From NCBI GenBank assembly GCA_002426015.1, contig DINS01000023.1, positions 76,171 through 140,170 of the forward strand: DNA of 64,000 nt. Direction: 5' to 3'. Shown here piece by piece: positions 17,232-26,081 of this stretch (the stretch's first letter is position 1; each line of letters begins with the position of its first letter). The DNA is from Flavobacteriaceae bacterium UBA5534. Lineage in GTDB: Bacteria > Bacteroidota > Bacteroidia > Flavobacteriales > Flavobacteriaceae. The notes under the pieces are model-generated. The model was not told where the DNA came from, did no database searches, and saw only the letters and a program-made list of their open reading frames with translations. A program made the position numbers and the translations under genes.

Positions 17232-17885
17232 ATGAAATTTTTTATTGATACTGCAAATTTAGCTCAAATTAAAGAAGCCCAAGACATGGGAATTCTTGAT
17301 GGTGTAACAACCAACCCTTCATTGATGGCTAAAGAAGGCATCACAGGAACCAATAATATTTTGAAGCATTATGTCGATATCTGTAACTTGGTAGATGGAG
17401 ACGTGAGTGCAGAAGTGATAGCGACCGATTTTGAAGGCATGGTGAGAGAAGGCGAAGCTCTAGCTGATTTGCACGAGCAAATTGTGGTTAAATTACCAAT
17501 GATAAAAGATGGCGTTAAGGCATGTAAATACTTTTCTGATAAAGGTATTAAAACCAATATGACTTTGGTGTTTTCGCCAGGTCAAGCATTGTTGGCCGCT
17601 AAAGCAGGCGCAACGTATGTATCACCTTTTATTGGTCGTTTAGATGATATCTCTACAGATGGTTTAAACCTTATTTCTGAAATAAGATTGATCTATGACA
17701 ACTATGGTTTTGACACTGAAATATTGGCTGCATCTGTACGTCACACGATGCATGTGATTGATTGTGCCAAACTTGGAGCCGATGTAATGACTGGACCTTT
17801 GAGTTCAATCACTGGATTATTAAACCATCCATTGACAGATATTGGACTAGCAAAGTTTTTAGAAGATTATAAGAAAGGAAACTAA
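17232..17885 (+). CDS. fsa: Transaldolase/fructose-6-phosphate aldolase, small TalC type
   Basis: A 217-residue TIM-barrel aldolase. The N terminus MKFFIDTANLAQIKEA and the TTNPSLMAKEG loop are diagnostic of the short transaldolase/FSA family. The Schiff-base lysine is Lys87 in VVKLPM. NMTLVFSPGQALLAAKAGATYVSPFIGRLDD and ILAASVRHTMHV follow. Length (about 215-220) separates it from the 310-residue classical transaldolases. Enzymes of this size act either as transaldolases in the pentose-phosphate pathway or as fructose-6-phosphate aldolases, and sequence alone does not settle which. With no other transaldolase in view, pathway transaldolase is my preference. A -7 promoter element is upstream and a hairpin terminator downstream. 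Confidence 0.93.
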   Translation: MKFFIDTANLAQIKEAQDMGILDGVTTNPSLMAKEGITGTNNILKHYVDICNLVDGDVSAEVIATDFEGMVREGEALADLHEQIVVKLPMIKDGVKACKYFSDKGIKTNMTLVFSPGQALLAAKAGATYVSPFIGRLDDISTDGLNLISEIRLIYDNYGFDTEILAASVRHTMHVIDCAKLGADVMTGPLSSITGLLNHPLTDIGLAKFLEDYKKGN

Positions 17886-17908
17886 AACTAGTTTCAAAAT
17901 ATAAAGTG

Positions 17909-17940
17909 GAGGCAAATCTTACTGGTTTGCCTCTTTTTTA
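17909..17940 (+). terminator. Intrinsic terminator of the aldolase gene
   Basis: GAGGCAAA pairs with TTTGCCTC (17909-17916, 17926-17933), followed by a T-run that overlaps the stop codon of the convergent lipoprotein gene. Confidence 0.85.
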
Positions 17941-19365
17941 TTGTTTTTTATGAGATAAACGTTCTAGTTGTTCTTCAAATTCAGAACTGAACAGCAGTGC
18001 ATTTGGGTTGATAATTTTGGAGTCTTTATTGACTAAAATTGATTTATTGACCGAATTGATGGCCAATGCATTCATTGCATCATTAGGCTCTTTAAACTGG
18101 TACTCATTGGTAACAGGAAGTTTATTTAAAGTCAATGTGCTTTTCCAATGTGAGTTGTCATCATCATTGATATTGATGCCAATAAAATCGAATTGTGGAT
18201 ATTTGGTCTTTAGTGCATTGACCTTATAATGACTGTTTCTCATGTGCACTGGCAAATTTGATGACCAAAAATAAATAACCGTTGCTCTTTTTACCAAGGT
18301 GTCTATAAGAACAATATTGTCATTATAATCAAGAAGCTCTAATGAGGGCAATCTTTTCCCGCGTTTTAGATTTTTTATTGAATGAACAAGTTCATTAATG
18401 TATTTTTTGTCCTTATCACTTGTGGTTCTTTTAAGAAATGAGCCCAATACCTCTTGTATTTCTGAACTGTCTTGGCTCACCAAAATAAAATCTCTGGTTG
18501 TGTTTTTCAGCAAACTATTTTTGATACGTCGATTGCTGACCAAGCTATCCATTAAATTAAGCTTTTCTAGGTTGTAATTAACCGATTTATTATCAAAAAC
18601 AACATTATGTGTGGCGTTTTTGTAATATTTTGCCAAAGCAAGATTGTTGAAATGTGAATATAAAAATTTGTTATAGGTGTAAAAATCACTTAATGCTTCA
18701 TTGTTGTAATCGATTTCCTTTCTGTAATCATAAAAATTTGGCGGCAAATCTTTAAAGTGGATAAGATTACTATAGCCAAAATATCCAAAAGGATAGATCT
18801 CTTTATTGGCGTAATAGTTGTAGTTAATGCTTGTTGTCGCTATTTCCTGAAATAATTTGGAATAGCTATTTTGTTTTATAAAATCGTTTAAATCATTTAG
18901 CTTTTTATCTTTAATGGAGTCTAGTACTTTTTCAAAGGCTGCAGGTTCCATCTGGCATAAGTGCATAAACTTTTGATTGTCATCTTCGTTTTCCAAAAAA
19001 GTTTTAATCAAGTAATTGTTTTTACGAGCGCCATCTCCAGTAAAAACCAATGATTCATCAAAGTCAATGGTATTCAATCTAATCAGAAGGCTATCTTTGG
19101 GTTCTAGTAAAAGCCATTGGTATTCGCCACCATGAAAAAAGGTATAAAGACCAGATTTAAAGTTGGATATTTTCTTTAGGAATCGATTGTTCTCATCCAT
19201 ATAAAGTGTGTCAACATCATCTTCAGAATTGTAAAGCAGCACATAATCGTTGGTAGGATTAATGATTTCACCTCCAAAATAGACATAATTGTCTTCCTCT
19301 TGAGTGTCGTTTTTGCAACCCAATAGTGTTGACAGTGTCAATAATAGAAAGATATATTGCTTCAT
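17938..19365 (-). CDS. Thioredoxin-fold lipoprotein lacking the CxxC motif
   Basis: A 475-residue lipoprotein (signal ending LLGC, Cys17). The long middle part (about 25-335) is helical and charged, like the N-terminal region of the flavobacterial TlpA/DUF4369-type proteins. The last ~135 residues follow the TlpA thioredoxin fold: PSLELLDYNDNIVLIDTL, then VIYFWSSNLPVHMRN, then FDFIGININDDDNSHWKSTL, and a cis-Pro-like segment. At the position where TlpA proteins have WCxxC, this one reads WSSNLPVH, with no cysteine. Thiol-disulphide exchange is therefore unlikely, and a structural or binding role is inferred. The upstream in-frame extension of 21 codons is rejected because the canonical signal begins at ATG 19365. 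Confidence 0.8.
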   Translation of the reverse strand: MKQYIFLLLTLSTLLGCKNDTQEEDNYVYFGGEIINPTNDYVLLYNSEDDVDTLYMDENNRFLKKISNFKSGLYTFFHGGEYQWLLLEPKDSLLIRLNTIDFDESLVFTGDGARKNNYLIKTFLENEDDNQKFMHLCQMEPAAFEKVLDSIKDKKLNDLNDFIKQNSYSKLFQEIATTSINYNYYANKEIYPFGYFGYSNLIHFKDLPPNFYDYRKEIDYNNEALSDFYTYNKFLYSHFNNLALAKYYKNATHNVVFDNKSVNYNLEKLNLMDSLVSNRRIKNSLLKNTTRDFILVSQDSSEIQEVLGSFLKRTTSDKDKKYINELVHSIKNLKRGKRLPSLELLDYNDNIVLIDTLVKRATVIYFWSSNLPVHMRNSHYKVNALKTKYPQFDFIGININDDDNSHWKSTLTLNKLPVTNEYQFKEPNDAMNALAINSVNKSILVNKDSKIINPNALLFSSEFEEQLERLSHKKQ

Positions 19366-19495
19366 TTGAATAACTTGAGTAGGCTGGTTCTCATTATATG
19401 AACAAAAATAAAGGATGTAAGTGTACACAGTTGTTAATGCGCTGTTAAATATTATTTTGTGATTTTATATGTTTTATGGTCTGACTGATTTTGAC

Positions 19496-19503
19496 TACTT
19501 TTG
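19496..19503 (+). promoter_or_regulatory. Bacteroidota -7 element upstream of the ABC-F gene
   Basis: TACTTTTG lies 21 bases before the start codon. The -33 region is poorly matched. Confidence 0.55.
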
Positions 19504-19524
19504 CAAAAAATTTAAAGACAACTT

Positions 19525-21150
19525 ATGTTATCAGTTTCTAATCTTTCAGTTCAATTTGGTAAACGTATCCTTTTTGATGAAGTCAGCACAACATTCAATC
19601 AAGGTAATTGTTATGGTATTATTGGTGCCAATGGAGCCGGAAAATCGACGTTTCTAAAGATTCTTGCTCGAAAAATGGATCCCACTTCTGGACATGTGCA
19701 TTTGGAGCCTGGGAAACGTATGTCGGTTTTAGAACAAAACCACAATCTTTATGACGAGCATACCGTTTTGGAAACCATCATTATGGGTAACAAACCCTTA
19801 TTTGATTTAAAAACCCAAATAGATGCTCTGTATGCTGATTATACTGATGCTAATGCAGAAAAAATTGGCGAACTCCAAGTACAATTTGAAGAAATGAATG
19901 GTTGGAATGCAGACAGCGATGCCGCTGCAATGCTATCTAATTTAGGTATTAAAGAAGAGTTTCATTACACCTTGATGAAAGATTTGGATGGAAAACAAAA
20001 AGTGCGTGTGTTATTGGCACAGGCCTTATTTGGTAATCCGGATGTATTGATTATGGATGAGCCTACCAACGATTTGGATTATGAAACCATTTCTTGGTTA
20101 GAAAACTTCTTGGCCAATTACGATAATTGCGTCATTGTTGTATCTCACGATAGGCACTTTTTAGATGCCGTCTGTACACATATTTCCGATATCGATTTTG
20201 GAAAAATCAACCACTATTCTGGTAATTACACCTTTTGGTATGAGTCTTCACAACTAGCAGCAAGACAGCGTGCACAACAAAACAAAAAAGCTGAAGAAAA
20301 GAAAAAGGAACTTGAGGAATTTATCAGACGATTTTCAGCCAACGTTGCGAAGTCTAAACAAGCTACCAGTAGAAAGAAGATGATTGAAAAGCTGAACATT
20401 TCAGATATCAAACCTTCAAGCAGACGCTATCCAGCGATTATTTTTGAGCGCGATAGAGAGGCAGGCGATCAAATTTTGCATGTTCAAGGGTTGGCAGCTT
20501 CAACCGATGGTGAAGTGCTATTCCAAAATATTGACATCAATTTAGCTAAAGGAGATAAAGTAGTTGTGTACTCTAGAGATTCGAGAGCTACAACCGCATT
20601 TTACCAAATTATAAATGGCAATGAAAAAGCTGATGCAGGAAGCTACAATTGGGGAATCACTACAACCCAATCTTATTTGCCTCTAGATAATAGCAGTTTT
20701 TTCAATAACAAATTAACTTTGGTAGATTGGTTGCGTCAATGGGCTACAACAGAAGAGGAACGAGAGGAAGTGTACATAAGAGGATTTTTGGGAAAAATGA
20801 TTTTTAGTGGAGAAGAAGCCCTGAAAACGTCCGATGTACTTTCTGGAGGTGAAAAAGTACGCTGTATGTTAAGTCGTATGATGATGATGAGAGCTAACGT
20901 ATTGATGCTAGATGAACCAACTAACCATTTAGATCTTGAGAGTATTACTGCATTTAATAATTCGCTAAAGAATTTTAAAGGCACTGTGATGTTTACTACA
21001 CATGACCACGAATTTGCTCAAACTGTTGCCAATAGAGTTATAGAATTGACTCCTAATGGCGTTATTGATAGATATATGACTTTTGATGAGTATATGGATG
21101 ATAAGAAAATAAAAGAGCAGCGTGATAAAATGTATGCTGTTACAGCATAA
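19525..21150 (+). CDS. ABC-F family ATPase (ribosome-associated, YbiT-like)
   Basis: A 541-residue soluble protein with two ABC ATPase domains and no membrane segments. Domain 1 has Walker A GANGAGKS near residue 35, a degenerate signature (LDGKQKVRVLLAQ) and Walker B VLIMDEPTNDLD. A long basic linker follows (about 240-310, KKAEEKKKELEEFIRRFSANVAKSKQ), which in ABC-F proteins reaches into the ribosomal E-site. Domain 2 has an altered Walker A region (VVYSRDSRATTAF), signature LSGGEKVRCMLSR and Walker B MLDEPTNHLDLES. Such proteins relieve stalled or antibiotic-bound ribosomes. It fits the YbiT subgroup best, but the exact role is inferred. It stands alone, with a -7 element upstream and a bidirectional terminator downstream. 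Confidence 0.9.
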   Translation: MLSVSNLSVQFGKRILFDEVSTTFNQGNCYGIIGANGAGKSTFLKILARKMDPTSGHVHLEPGKRMSVLEQNHNLYDEHTVLETIIMGNKPLFDLKTQIDALYADYTDANAEKIGELQVQFEEMNGWNADSDAAAMLSNLGIKEEFHYTLMKDLDGKQKVRVLLAQALFGNPDVLIMDEPTNDLDYETISWLENFLANYDNCVIVVSHDRHFLDAVCTHISDIDFGKINHYSGNYTFWYESSQLAARQRAQQNKKAEEKKKELEEFIRRFSANVAKSKQATSRKKMIEKLNISDIKPSSRRYPAIIFERDREAGDQILHVQGLAASTDGEVLFQNIDINLAKGDKVVVYSRDSRATTAFYQIINGNEKADAGSYNWGITTTQSYLPLDNSSFFNNKLTLVDWLRQWATTEEEREEVYIRGFLGKMIFSGEEALKTSDVLSGGEKVRCMLSRMMMMRANVLMLDEPTNHLDLESITAFNNSLKNFKGTVMFTTHDHEFAQTVANRVIELTPNGVIDRYMTFDEYMDDKKIKEQRDKMYAVTA

Positions 21151-21151
21151 T

Positions 21152-21185
21152 AAAAAAGGTCTTGAGAAATCAAGACCTTTTTTTT
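21152..21185. terminator. Bidirectional intrinsic terminator
   Basis: AAAGGTCTTG pairs with CAAGACCTTT around AGAAAT, with A and T runs on the flanks. It lies between the ABC-F gene and the convergent DUF2007 gene. Confidence 0.88.
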
Positions 21186-21420
21186 ATGCTTCTAATTCTT
21201 CTTTAACAGATTCTATAATAGGAATAGCATAATCTAGCTCATCCTTGTTTACATATAGCTCTTGAAATCCAGCTGTTGTCGAAGCAAATCCAGCTAATCT
21301 ACCAGATTCTGTCTCATCTTTTACAATTCCATTAATTCCAGCACTTTCCAATCGGTCAACTACCAATTGCACAATGATAAAACTTCCAGAAAACACTTTT
21401 ATATAATTACTGTCCATCAT
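21184..21420 (-). CDS. DUF2007-like small signal-transducing protein
   Basis: A 78-residue protein of the DUF2007 (putative prokaryotic signal transducing) type. It has an N-terminal strand YIKVFSGSFIIVQLVVDRLESAGI, then GIVKDETESG, a loop, and a C-terminal ELYVNKDELDYAIPIIESVKEEL helix. The small alpha/beta fold resembles PII-like subunits and is usually found as a free-standing cytoplasmic protein. No ligand is known for the family, to my knowledge. It is convergent with the ABC-F gene, and its stop codon abuts the T-run of their shared terminator. Confidence 0.82.
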   Translation of the reverse strand: MMDSNYIKVFSGSFIIVQLVVDRLESAGINGIVKDETESGRLAGFASTTAGFQELYVNKDELDYAIPIIESVKEELEA

Positions 21421-21580
21421 AAACTATAAGTTAAATTACTTCAATAAGATACAAAAAAAATAGATGATGAAAATGCTTTATTCGAGTTAATTGTGTGTTA
21501 AAAAAGCATTTGATAAAACCTTAAATAAGGTAATGTCGTAGATAGGGCATAAAATATTATTTATCTAAACTTAAAAAATT

Positions 21581-22159
21581 ATGAAATTGACAAAATTATT
21601 CAGTATTGCTTTTTTAGTAGGTTCGATGTTTATCGGACAAAATCTTTTTTCACAAGATAAAATGATGAAAGAAGATACAAAAATGGTAGGAGGAGCTGCG
21701 ATGTATCCTTCAAAGAACATAGTAGAAAATGCCGTAAACTCAAAAGATCACACCACTTTGGTTGCAGCGGTAAAAGCAGCAGATTTAGTGGATGTCCTCA
21801 TGAGTGAAGGGCCATTTACTGTTTTTGCCCCAACAAATGCTGCGTTTGACAAATTACCAATGGGTACAGTTGAAACATTAGTTAAGCCAGAAAATAAAGA
21901 AAAACTGCAAACCATTTTAAAATATCATGTGGTTTCTGGAAAATGGAATGCAAAGGATATTGCTAAATTAATTAAAGAAGGTAATGGAAAAGCAGTTATT
22001 GCAACTGTGTCAGGCGGAACATTGACCGCTTGGGCTAAAGGCAAAGATGTTTATGTTACAGATGAAAATGGTAATTCGGCCAAAGTAACCATTGCTGATG
22101 TCAATCAATCCAATGGAGTCATTCATGTTATTGACACAGTGTTATTGCCAAAACCATAA
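21581..22159 (+). CDS. Exported fasciclin (FAS1) domain protein
   Basis: A 192-residue exported protein: signal peptide of about 24 residues (MKLTKLFSIAFLVGSMFIGQ), a short polar linker (KMMKEDTKMVGG), and a single FAS1 domain from about 45 to the end. The domain has the H1 motif GPFTVFAPTNAAFDKLP, the KLQTILKYHVVSGK segment, and the terminal H2 motif NGVIHVIDTVLLP. FAS1 domains mediate adhesion or matrix contacts. In bacteria the single-domain secreted form is common and its partner is usually unknown. The gene is monocistronic and ends in a hairpin terminator. Confidence 0.92.
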   Translation: MKLTKLFSIAFLVGSMFIGQNLFSQDKMMKEDTKMVGGAAMYPSKNIVENAVNSKDHTTLVAAVKAADLVDVLMSEGPFTVFAPTNAAFDKLPMGTVETLVKPENKEKLQTILKYHVVSGKWNAKDIAKLIKEGNGKAVIATVSGGTLTAWAKGKDVYVTDENGNSAKVTIADVNQSNGVIHVIDTVLLPKP

Positions 22160-22192
22160 AGATATATTGAATTAGTTTTTTGATTGGTTGGT

Positions 22193-22237
22193 AAAAACCT
22201 CTTTGCCCAATTTATTTGGTGTTTAAGAGGTTTTTTT
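22193..22237 (+). terminator. Intrinsic terminator of the fasciclin gene
   Basis: AAAAACCTCTT pairs with AAGAGGTTTTT (22193-22203, 22225-22235) around a 21-base loop. Confidence 0.75.
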
Positions 22238-22349
22238 AATTCAATAAGTTTTGTCAATTATCATATTATTTATAAAGATTAGATTTCTGTGAATGTTTGA
22301 ATTGTAATTTTTAACTTTATAGAATAATGAACCTAAAAAATAATTTATA

Positions 22350-24602
22350 ATGGAAAGCAATAATCATTCTGGTCATTCTGACAATGGCAACGTATGGGAA
22401 ATAAATGATTCAAGAGCCAATAAATGCCCTTTTTCTAGCGGAGCTATCAAGCAAACAGCTGGAGGAGGAACTTCTAATAGAGATTGGTGGCCTAATCAAT
22501 TAAATTTGAATATACTTCGCCAACATTCTTCTCTGGTAAACCCTATGGATCCAGATTTTAATTATGCTAAAGCTTTTAAAACTTTAGATTTAAAAGCAGT
22601 TAAAAAAGACCTTTACGATTTAATGACAGATTCACAAGATTGGTGGCCTGCTGATTATGGTCATTATGGTCCATTTTTTATACGTATGGCGTGGCACAGT
22701 GCAGGTACATATCGTATAGCAGATGGCAGAGGAGGTAGTGGTTCTGGAAGCCAGCGTTTTGCACCTCTTAATAGTTGGCCTGATAACGGAAATCTAGATA
22801 AAGCACGTTTGTTGTTATGGACTATTAAGCAAAAATATGGCAATAAATTATCTTGGGCTGATTTATTGATTCTTGCAGGAAATTGTGCCATTGAATCTAT
22901 GGGACTAAAAACTTTTGGCTTCGCTGGTGGTCGTGAAGATATCTGGCAACCAGAAGAAGATATTTATTGGGGAAGTGAGACAGAATGGTTGGGAGATAAG
23001 CGTTATACCGGAAATAGAGAATTGGAAAACCCATTAGGAGCCGTACAAATGGGACTAATTTATGTAAATCCAGAAGGACCAAATGGAAACCCAGACCCAC
23101 TAAAATCTGCTATCGATATTAGAGAAACGTTTGCTCGTATGGCAATGAATGATTATGAAACTGTAGCGCTTGTTGCTGGTGGCCATACATTTGGTAAAGC
23201 TCATGGCGCAGCAGATCCAAATAAATATGTTGGAAGAGAACCTGCAGGAGCACCAATTGAAGAAATGAGTATGGGTTGGAAAAATACTTATAAATCTGGT
23301 GTTTTAGACGATGCCATTACTAGTGGTATTGAAGGTGCTTGGACACCAAATCCAACTCAATGGGATAATGATTATTTTAATGTATTGTTAGGATATGAGT
23401 GGGAATTAACTAAAAGCCCAGCAGGAGCTCACCAATGGACGCCTACTGCAGCTTCTAATGCCAAAAAAGCACCAGCAGCTGGTGACGCTTCAAAAACACA
23501 AGCATTAATGATGACAACTGCAGATATGGCACTAAAAATGGATCCTATTTATGCTCCAATTTCTAAACGTTTTCATGAAAACCCAGAAGAATTTGCTGAC
23601 GCTTTTGCTAGAGCTTGGTTTAAATTAACGCATCGTGATATGGGACCAACAGCTCTTTATTTAGGTCCTGAAGTGCCAAAAGAAGAATTGATTTGGCAAG
23701 ACCCAATTCCGAAAGTCACCCACGAACTTATAGATGACAAAGACATATCAGATTTAAAGACTAAAATTCTAAATTCTGGATTAACTGTCTCTGAATTAGT
23801 ATCTACTGCCTGGGCTTCAGCTTCAACATTTAGAGGTTCTGATAAAAGAGGTGGAGCCAATGGAGGACGCATTCGATTAACACCACAAAAATATTGGGAA
23901 GTAAACAACCCTACTCAATTGGCAAAAGTATTAGAAGTGTTTGAAACGATTCAGAAAGAGTTTAATTCTAATTCTGTAACTAAAAAAGTTTCTATAGCAG
24001 ATTTAATTGTTTTAGGAGGAAGTGCTGCTATAGAAAAAGCTGCAAAAAATGCAGGACATAATATCACTGTACCTTTTGCACCCGGAAGAGCAGATGCATC
24101 TTTAGAGCAAACAGATGTAGATTCGTTTGCGGCATTAGAACCAAAAGCAGATGGTTTTAGAAATTATTATGGTCCTAAACATACTGCATCAGCTGAAGAA
24201 ATGTTGGTTGATAGAGCTCAATTATTAACACTTACTGCGCCAGAAATGACTGTATTAGTTGGTGGAATGAGAGTACTTGGTGCTAATTATGACCATTCAA
24301 AACATGGTGTGTTTACCAAACAAGAACAAACATTAACAAACGATTTTTTTGTTAATGTACTTGATTTGAGTACTACTTGGAAAGCAACTTCAGATTCGCA
24401 AAATGTTTTTGTTGGTAGCGATCGAAAAACAGGTAATGTAAAGTGGACAGGCACTCGTGTGGATTTAATTTTTGGTTCAAACTCTGAACTTCGTGCGTTA
24501 GCTGAAGTATATGCGTGTAAAGATTCTAAAGAGAAATTTGTAAAAGATTTTATTGCTGCTTGGACTAAAGTGATGAATCTTGATAGATTTGATTTGGCGT
24601 AA
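22350..24602 (+). CDS. katG: Catalase-peroxidase
   Basis: A 750-residue bifunctional haem enzyme that removes hydrogen peroxide by catalase and peroxidase cycles. The N-terminal active domain (about 50-430) has the distal triad segment RMAWHSAGTYR, with the Trp of the Trp-Tyr-Met cross-link, YVNPEGPNG with the Tyr, MAMNDYETVALVAGGHTFGKAHG with the Met, and the proximal haem His. The C-terminal half (about 440-750) is the degenerate duplicate typical of KatG. No signal peptide is seen, so it should be cytoplasmic. Upstream, a TTTG at 22296 is followed by TATAGAAT after 18 bases, a weak Bacteroidota promoter. No OxyR site could be assigned. A perfect hairpin terminator follows. Confidence 0.98.
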   Translation: MESNNHSGHSDNGNVWEINDSRANKCPFSSGAIKQTAGGGTSNRDWWPNQLNLNILRQHSSLVNPMDPDFNYAKAFKTLDLKAVKKDLYDLMTDSQDWWPADYGHYGPFFIRMAWHSAGTYRIADGRGGSGSGSQRFAPLNSWPDNGNLDKARLLLWTIKQKYGNKLSWADLLILAGNCAIESMGLKTFGFAGGREDIWQPEEDIYWGSETEWLGDKRYTGNRELENPLGAVQMGLIYVNPEGPNGNPDPLKSAIDIRETFARMAMNDYETVALVAGGHTFGKAHGAADPNKYVGREPAGAPIEEMSMGWKNTYKSGVLDDAITSGIEGAWTPNPTQWDNDYFNVLLGYEWELTKSPAGAHQWTPTAASNAKKAPAAGDASKTQALMMTTADMALKMDPIYAPISKRFHENPEEFADAFARAWFKLTHRDMGPTALYLGPEVPKEELIWQDPIPKVTHELIDDKDISDLKTKILNSGLTVSELVSTAWASASTFRGSDKRGGANGGRIRLTPQKYWEVNNPTQLAKVLEVFETIQKEFNSNSVTKKVSIADLIVLGGSAAIEKAAKNAGHNITVPFAPGRADASLEQTDVDSFAALEPKADGFRNYYGPKHTASAEEMLVDRAQLLTLTAPEMTVLVGGMRVLGANYDHSKHGVFTKQEQTLTNDFFVNVLDLSTTWKATSDSQNVFVGSDRKTGNVKWTGTRVDLIFGSNSELRALAEVYACKDSKEKFVKDFIAAWTKVMNLDRFDLA

Positions 24603-24616
24603 TAAATTTTATCATT

Positions 24617-24648
24617 AAAAAAGCCACTTCAATTGAAGTGGCTTTTTT
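24617..24648. terminator. Bidirectional intrinsic terminator
   Basis: Perfect 14-base arms around AATT, with six A and six T at the ends. It lies between katG and the convergent redox operon. Confidence 0.9.
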
Positions 24649-24667
24649 GTTTTATTAGTAGTATACT

Positions 24668-24925
24668 TTATTTATCAATAGCTCCAAGTACTCGAGACAT
24701 AAATGCATTTAATGCTTCTTTTTTTGGAGTTCCTTCTTTAATCATTTTGTTGACTTCCAAAGCGCCATACATATTAGAGATTAGTTCTCCAATAACATCT
24801 AGCTCTTCGTCTTTTAATGAAGGTACTTCAGTAAGATTCTCTAAAGTTTCAATAGTTTCAACTACAAAATCTTCATCGTTTTCTTCAATAAATTGAGTTA
24901 AATGCTTAATTACTGGTAACTTCAT
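24668..24925 (-). CDS. Small conserved acidic protein (DUF6952-like) of the peroxiredoxin operon
   Basis: An 85-residue, acidic, helical protein (KHLTQFIEENDEDFVVETIETLENL; ALEVNKMIKEGTPKKEALNAFMSRV). I associate this type with DUF6952 from memory, and no function is known to me. Its ATG at 24925 lies inside the 3' end of the thioredoxin gene, an overlap of 20 bases, so the two are translationally coupled. Gene order peroxiredoxin, thioredoxin, this gene suggests an accessory role in thiol-based peroxide removal, which is inference. The protein has no cysteine. Confidence 0.72.
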   Translation of the reverse strand: MKLPVIKHLTQFIEENDEDFVVETIETLENLTEVPSLKDEELDVIGELISNMYGALEVNKMIKEGTPKKEALNAFMSRVLGAIDK

Positions 24926-25220
24926 CAATCAAATCTTTTAAAGCTTCAAACTTATTTGTTTGAACTTGATTTACAAAAACACCATTTTTAAAAACAGCAA
25001 ATGTAGGAAGGTTGTCAACTGTAGCTAATTTTCTTGATTCAGGAAACTTTTCAGCATCAGCCATTACAAAAGTCATGCTTTCATTTTCAGTGGCAAGCTT
25101 TTTAAATTTAGGCTTCATGATTCTACAATTACCACACCAGCTAGCAGAATACTGAACTACAACAGTATCATTTTCAGATACTAATTGTGTTAAGTTGTCC
25201 TGTTCTAATTCCTTAATCAT
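24906..25220 (-). CDS. Thioredoxin family protein
   Basis: A 104-residue thioredoxin-fold protein with redox motif ASWCGNCR (WCGNC rather than the classic WCGPC) and the cis-proline segment DNLPTFAVF. No signal peptide, so cytoplasmic. It starts five bases after the peroxiredoxin stop and overlaps the following small gene, so it is the middle of a three-gene operon. The context makes it the likely electron donor that re-reduces the neighbouring peroxiredoxin. The Asn in the active site should alter its redox potential relative to classic thioredoxin, as an inference. Confidence 0.9.
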   Translation of the reverse strand: MIKELEQDNLTQLVSENDTVVVQYSASWCGNCRIMKPKFKKLATENESMTFVMADAEKFPESRKLATVDNLPTFAVFKNGVFVNQVQTNKFEALKDLIDEVTSN

Positions 25221-25225
25221 ATTAT

Positions 25226-25870
25226 TTAGTTTAAGTGTGCTTTTAAATACTCTGCTGTACCTTTAGCGTTAGCCTGCATTGCATCTTTACCTTCTTCCCA
25301 GTTTGCAGGACATACTTCACCTTTTTGTTGTACGTGAGTGTATGCATCAATTAAACGTAAAAATTCGTTTACGTTTCTTCCTAATGGCATGTGGTTAATA
25401 CTTTCATGAACAACAGTACCTTCTTCATCTATAATGTAAGTAGCTCTGTAAGTTACATTGTCACCTTCAACAGTTACAACGCCAGTTTCTTCATTATAAG
25501 TTTCATTTGTGATATCTAAAATACCTAGAGTAGAAGCAAGGTTTCTGTTAGAGTCTGCTAAAATTGGGTAAGTAACACCTTCAATTCCTCCATTATTTTT
25601 TGGAGTATTTAACCATGCAAAATGAACTTCGGCTGTGTCGCATGATGCTCCAATAACCATTGTGTTTCTTTTTTCAAATTCAGCTAAAGCTGATTGAAAT
25701 GCATGTAATTCTGTTGGACATACAAAAGTGAAATCTTTTGGGTACCAAAATAAAAGTACTTTTTTGTTATTGTTTTTTGCTTCTTCAAGAACGTTTAGTT
25801 TGAATGTGTCTCCCATTTCGTTCATTGCGTTTACGCTTAAATCTGGAAATTTTTTTCCTACAAATGCCAT
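25226..25870 (-). CDS. Typical 2-Cys peroxiredoxin (AhpC/Prx1 type)
   Basis: A 214-residue peroxiredoxin that reduces hydrogen peroxide and organic peroxides. The peroxidatic cysteine is in WYPKDFTFVCPTELHAF (near residue 51) and the resolving cysteine in GEVCPANWEEG (near residue 187), as in typical dimeric or decameric 2-Cys enzymes. It is the first gene of a three-gene operon with thioredoxin. The upstream promoter is one of the best in the window: minus strand TTTG at 25935-25938, a 19-base spacer, TAAATTTG at 25908-25915. AhpF is absent here, so the adjacent thioredoxin is the probable reductant. Confidence 0.95.
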   Translation of the reverse strand: MAFVGKKFPDLSVNAMNEMGDTFKLNVLEEAKNNNKKVLLFWYPKDFTFVCPTELHAFQSALAEFEKRNTMVIGASCDTAEVHFAWLNTPKNNGGIEGVTYPILADSNRNLASTLGILDITNETYNEETGVVTVEGDNVTYRATYIIDEEGTVVHESINHMPLGRNVNEFLRLIDAYTHVQQKGEVCPANWEEGKDAMQANAKGTAEYLKAHLN

Positions 25871-25907
25871 GTGTTATTTATTTTATGATTATTAATTTTT
25901 ATTAGAA

Positions 25908-25938
25908 CAAATTTACATTTCATTTAAAGTGTTTCAAA
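25908..25938 (-). promoter_or_regulatory. Bacteroidota promoter of the peroxiredoxin operon
   Basis: Minus strand: TTTG, a 19-base spacer, and TAAATTTG, 37 bases before the start codon. An ideal consensus match. Confidence 0.85.
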
Positions 25939-26081
25939 TAGAAATTAATTATATAAAACAATGCTAAAATAGTATTGGTAAATGGCTTCAAACAAAGGTG
26001 TTTAATTTTATTAATCCTTTAAATATTAAGATTTAAAATTGCGTGTATAATAAAATAAAGCTAAAAATCTTGAGGAATTAA

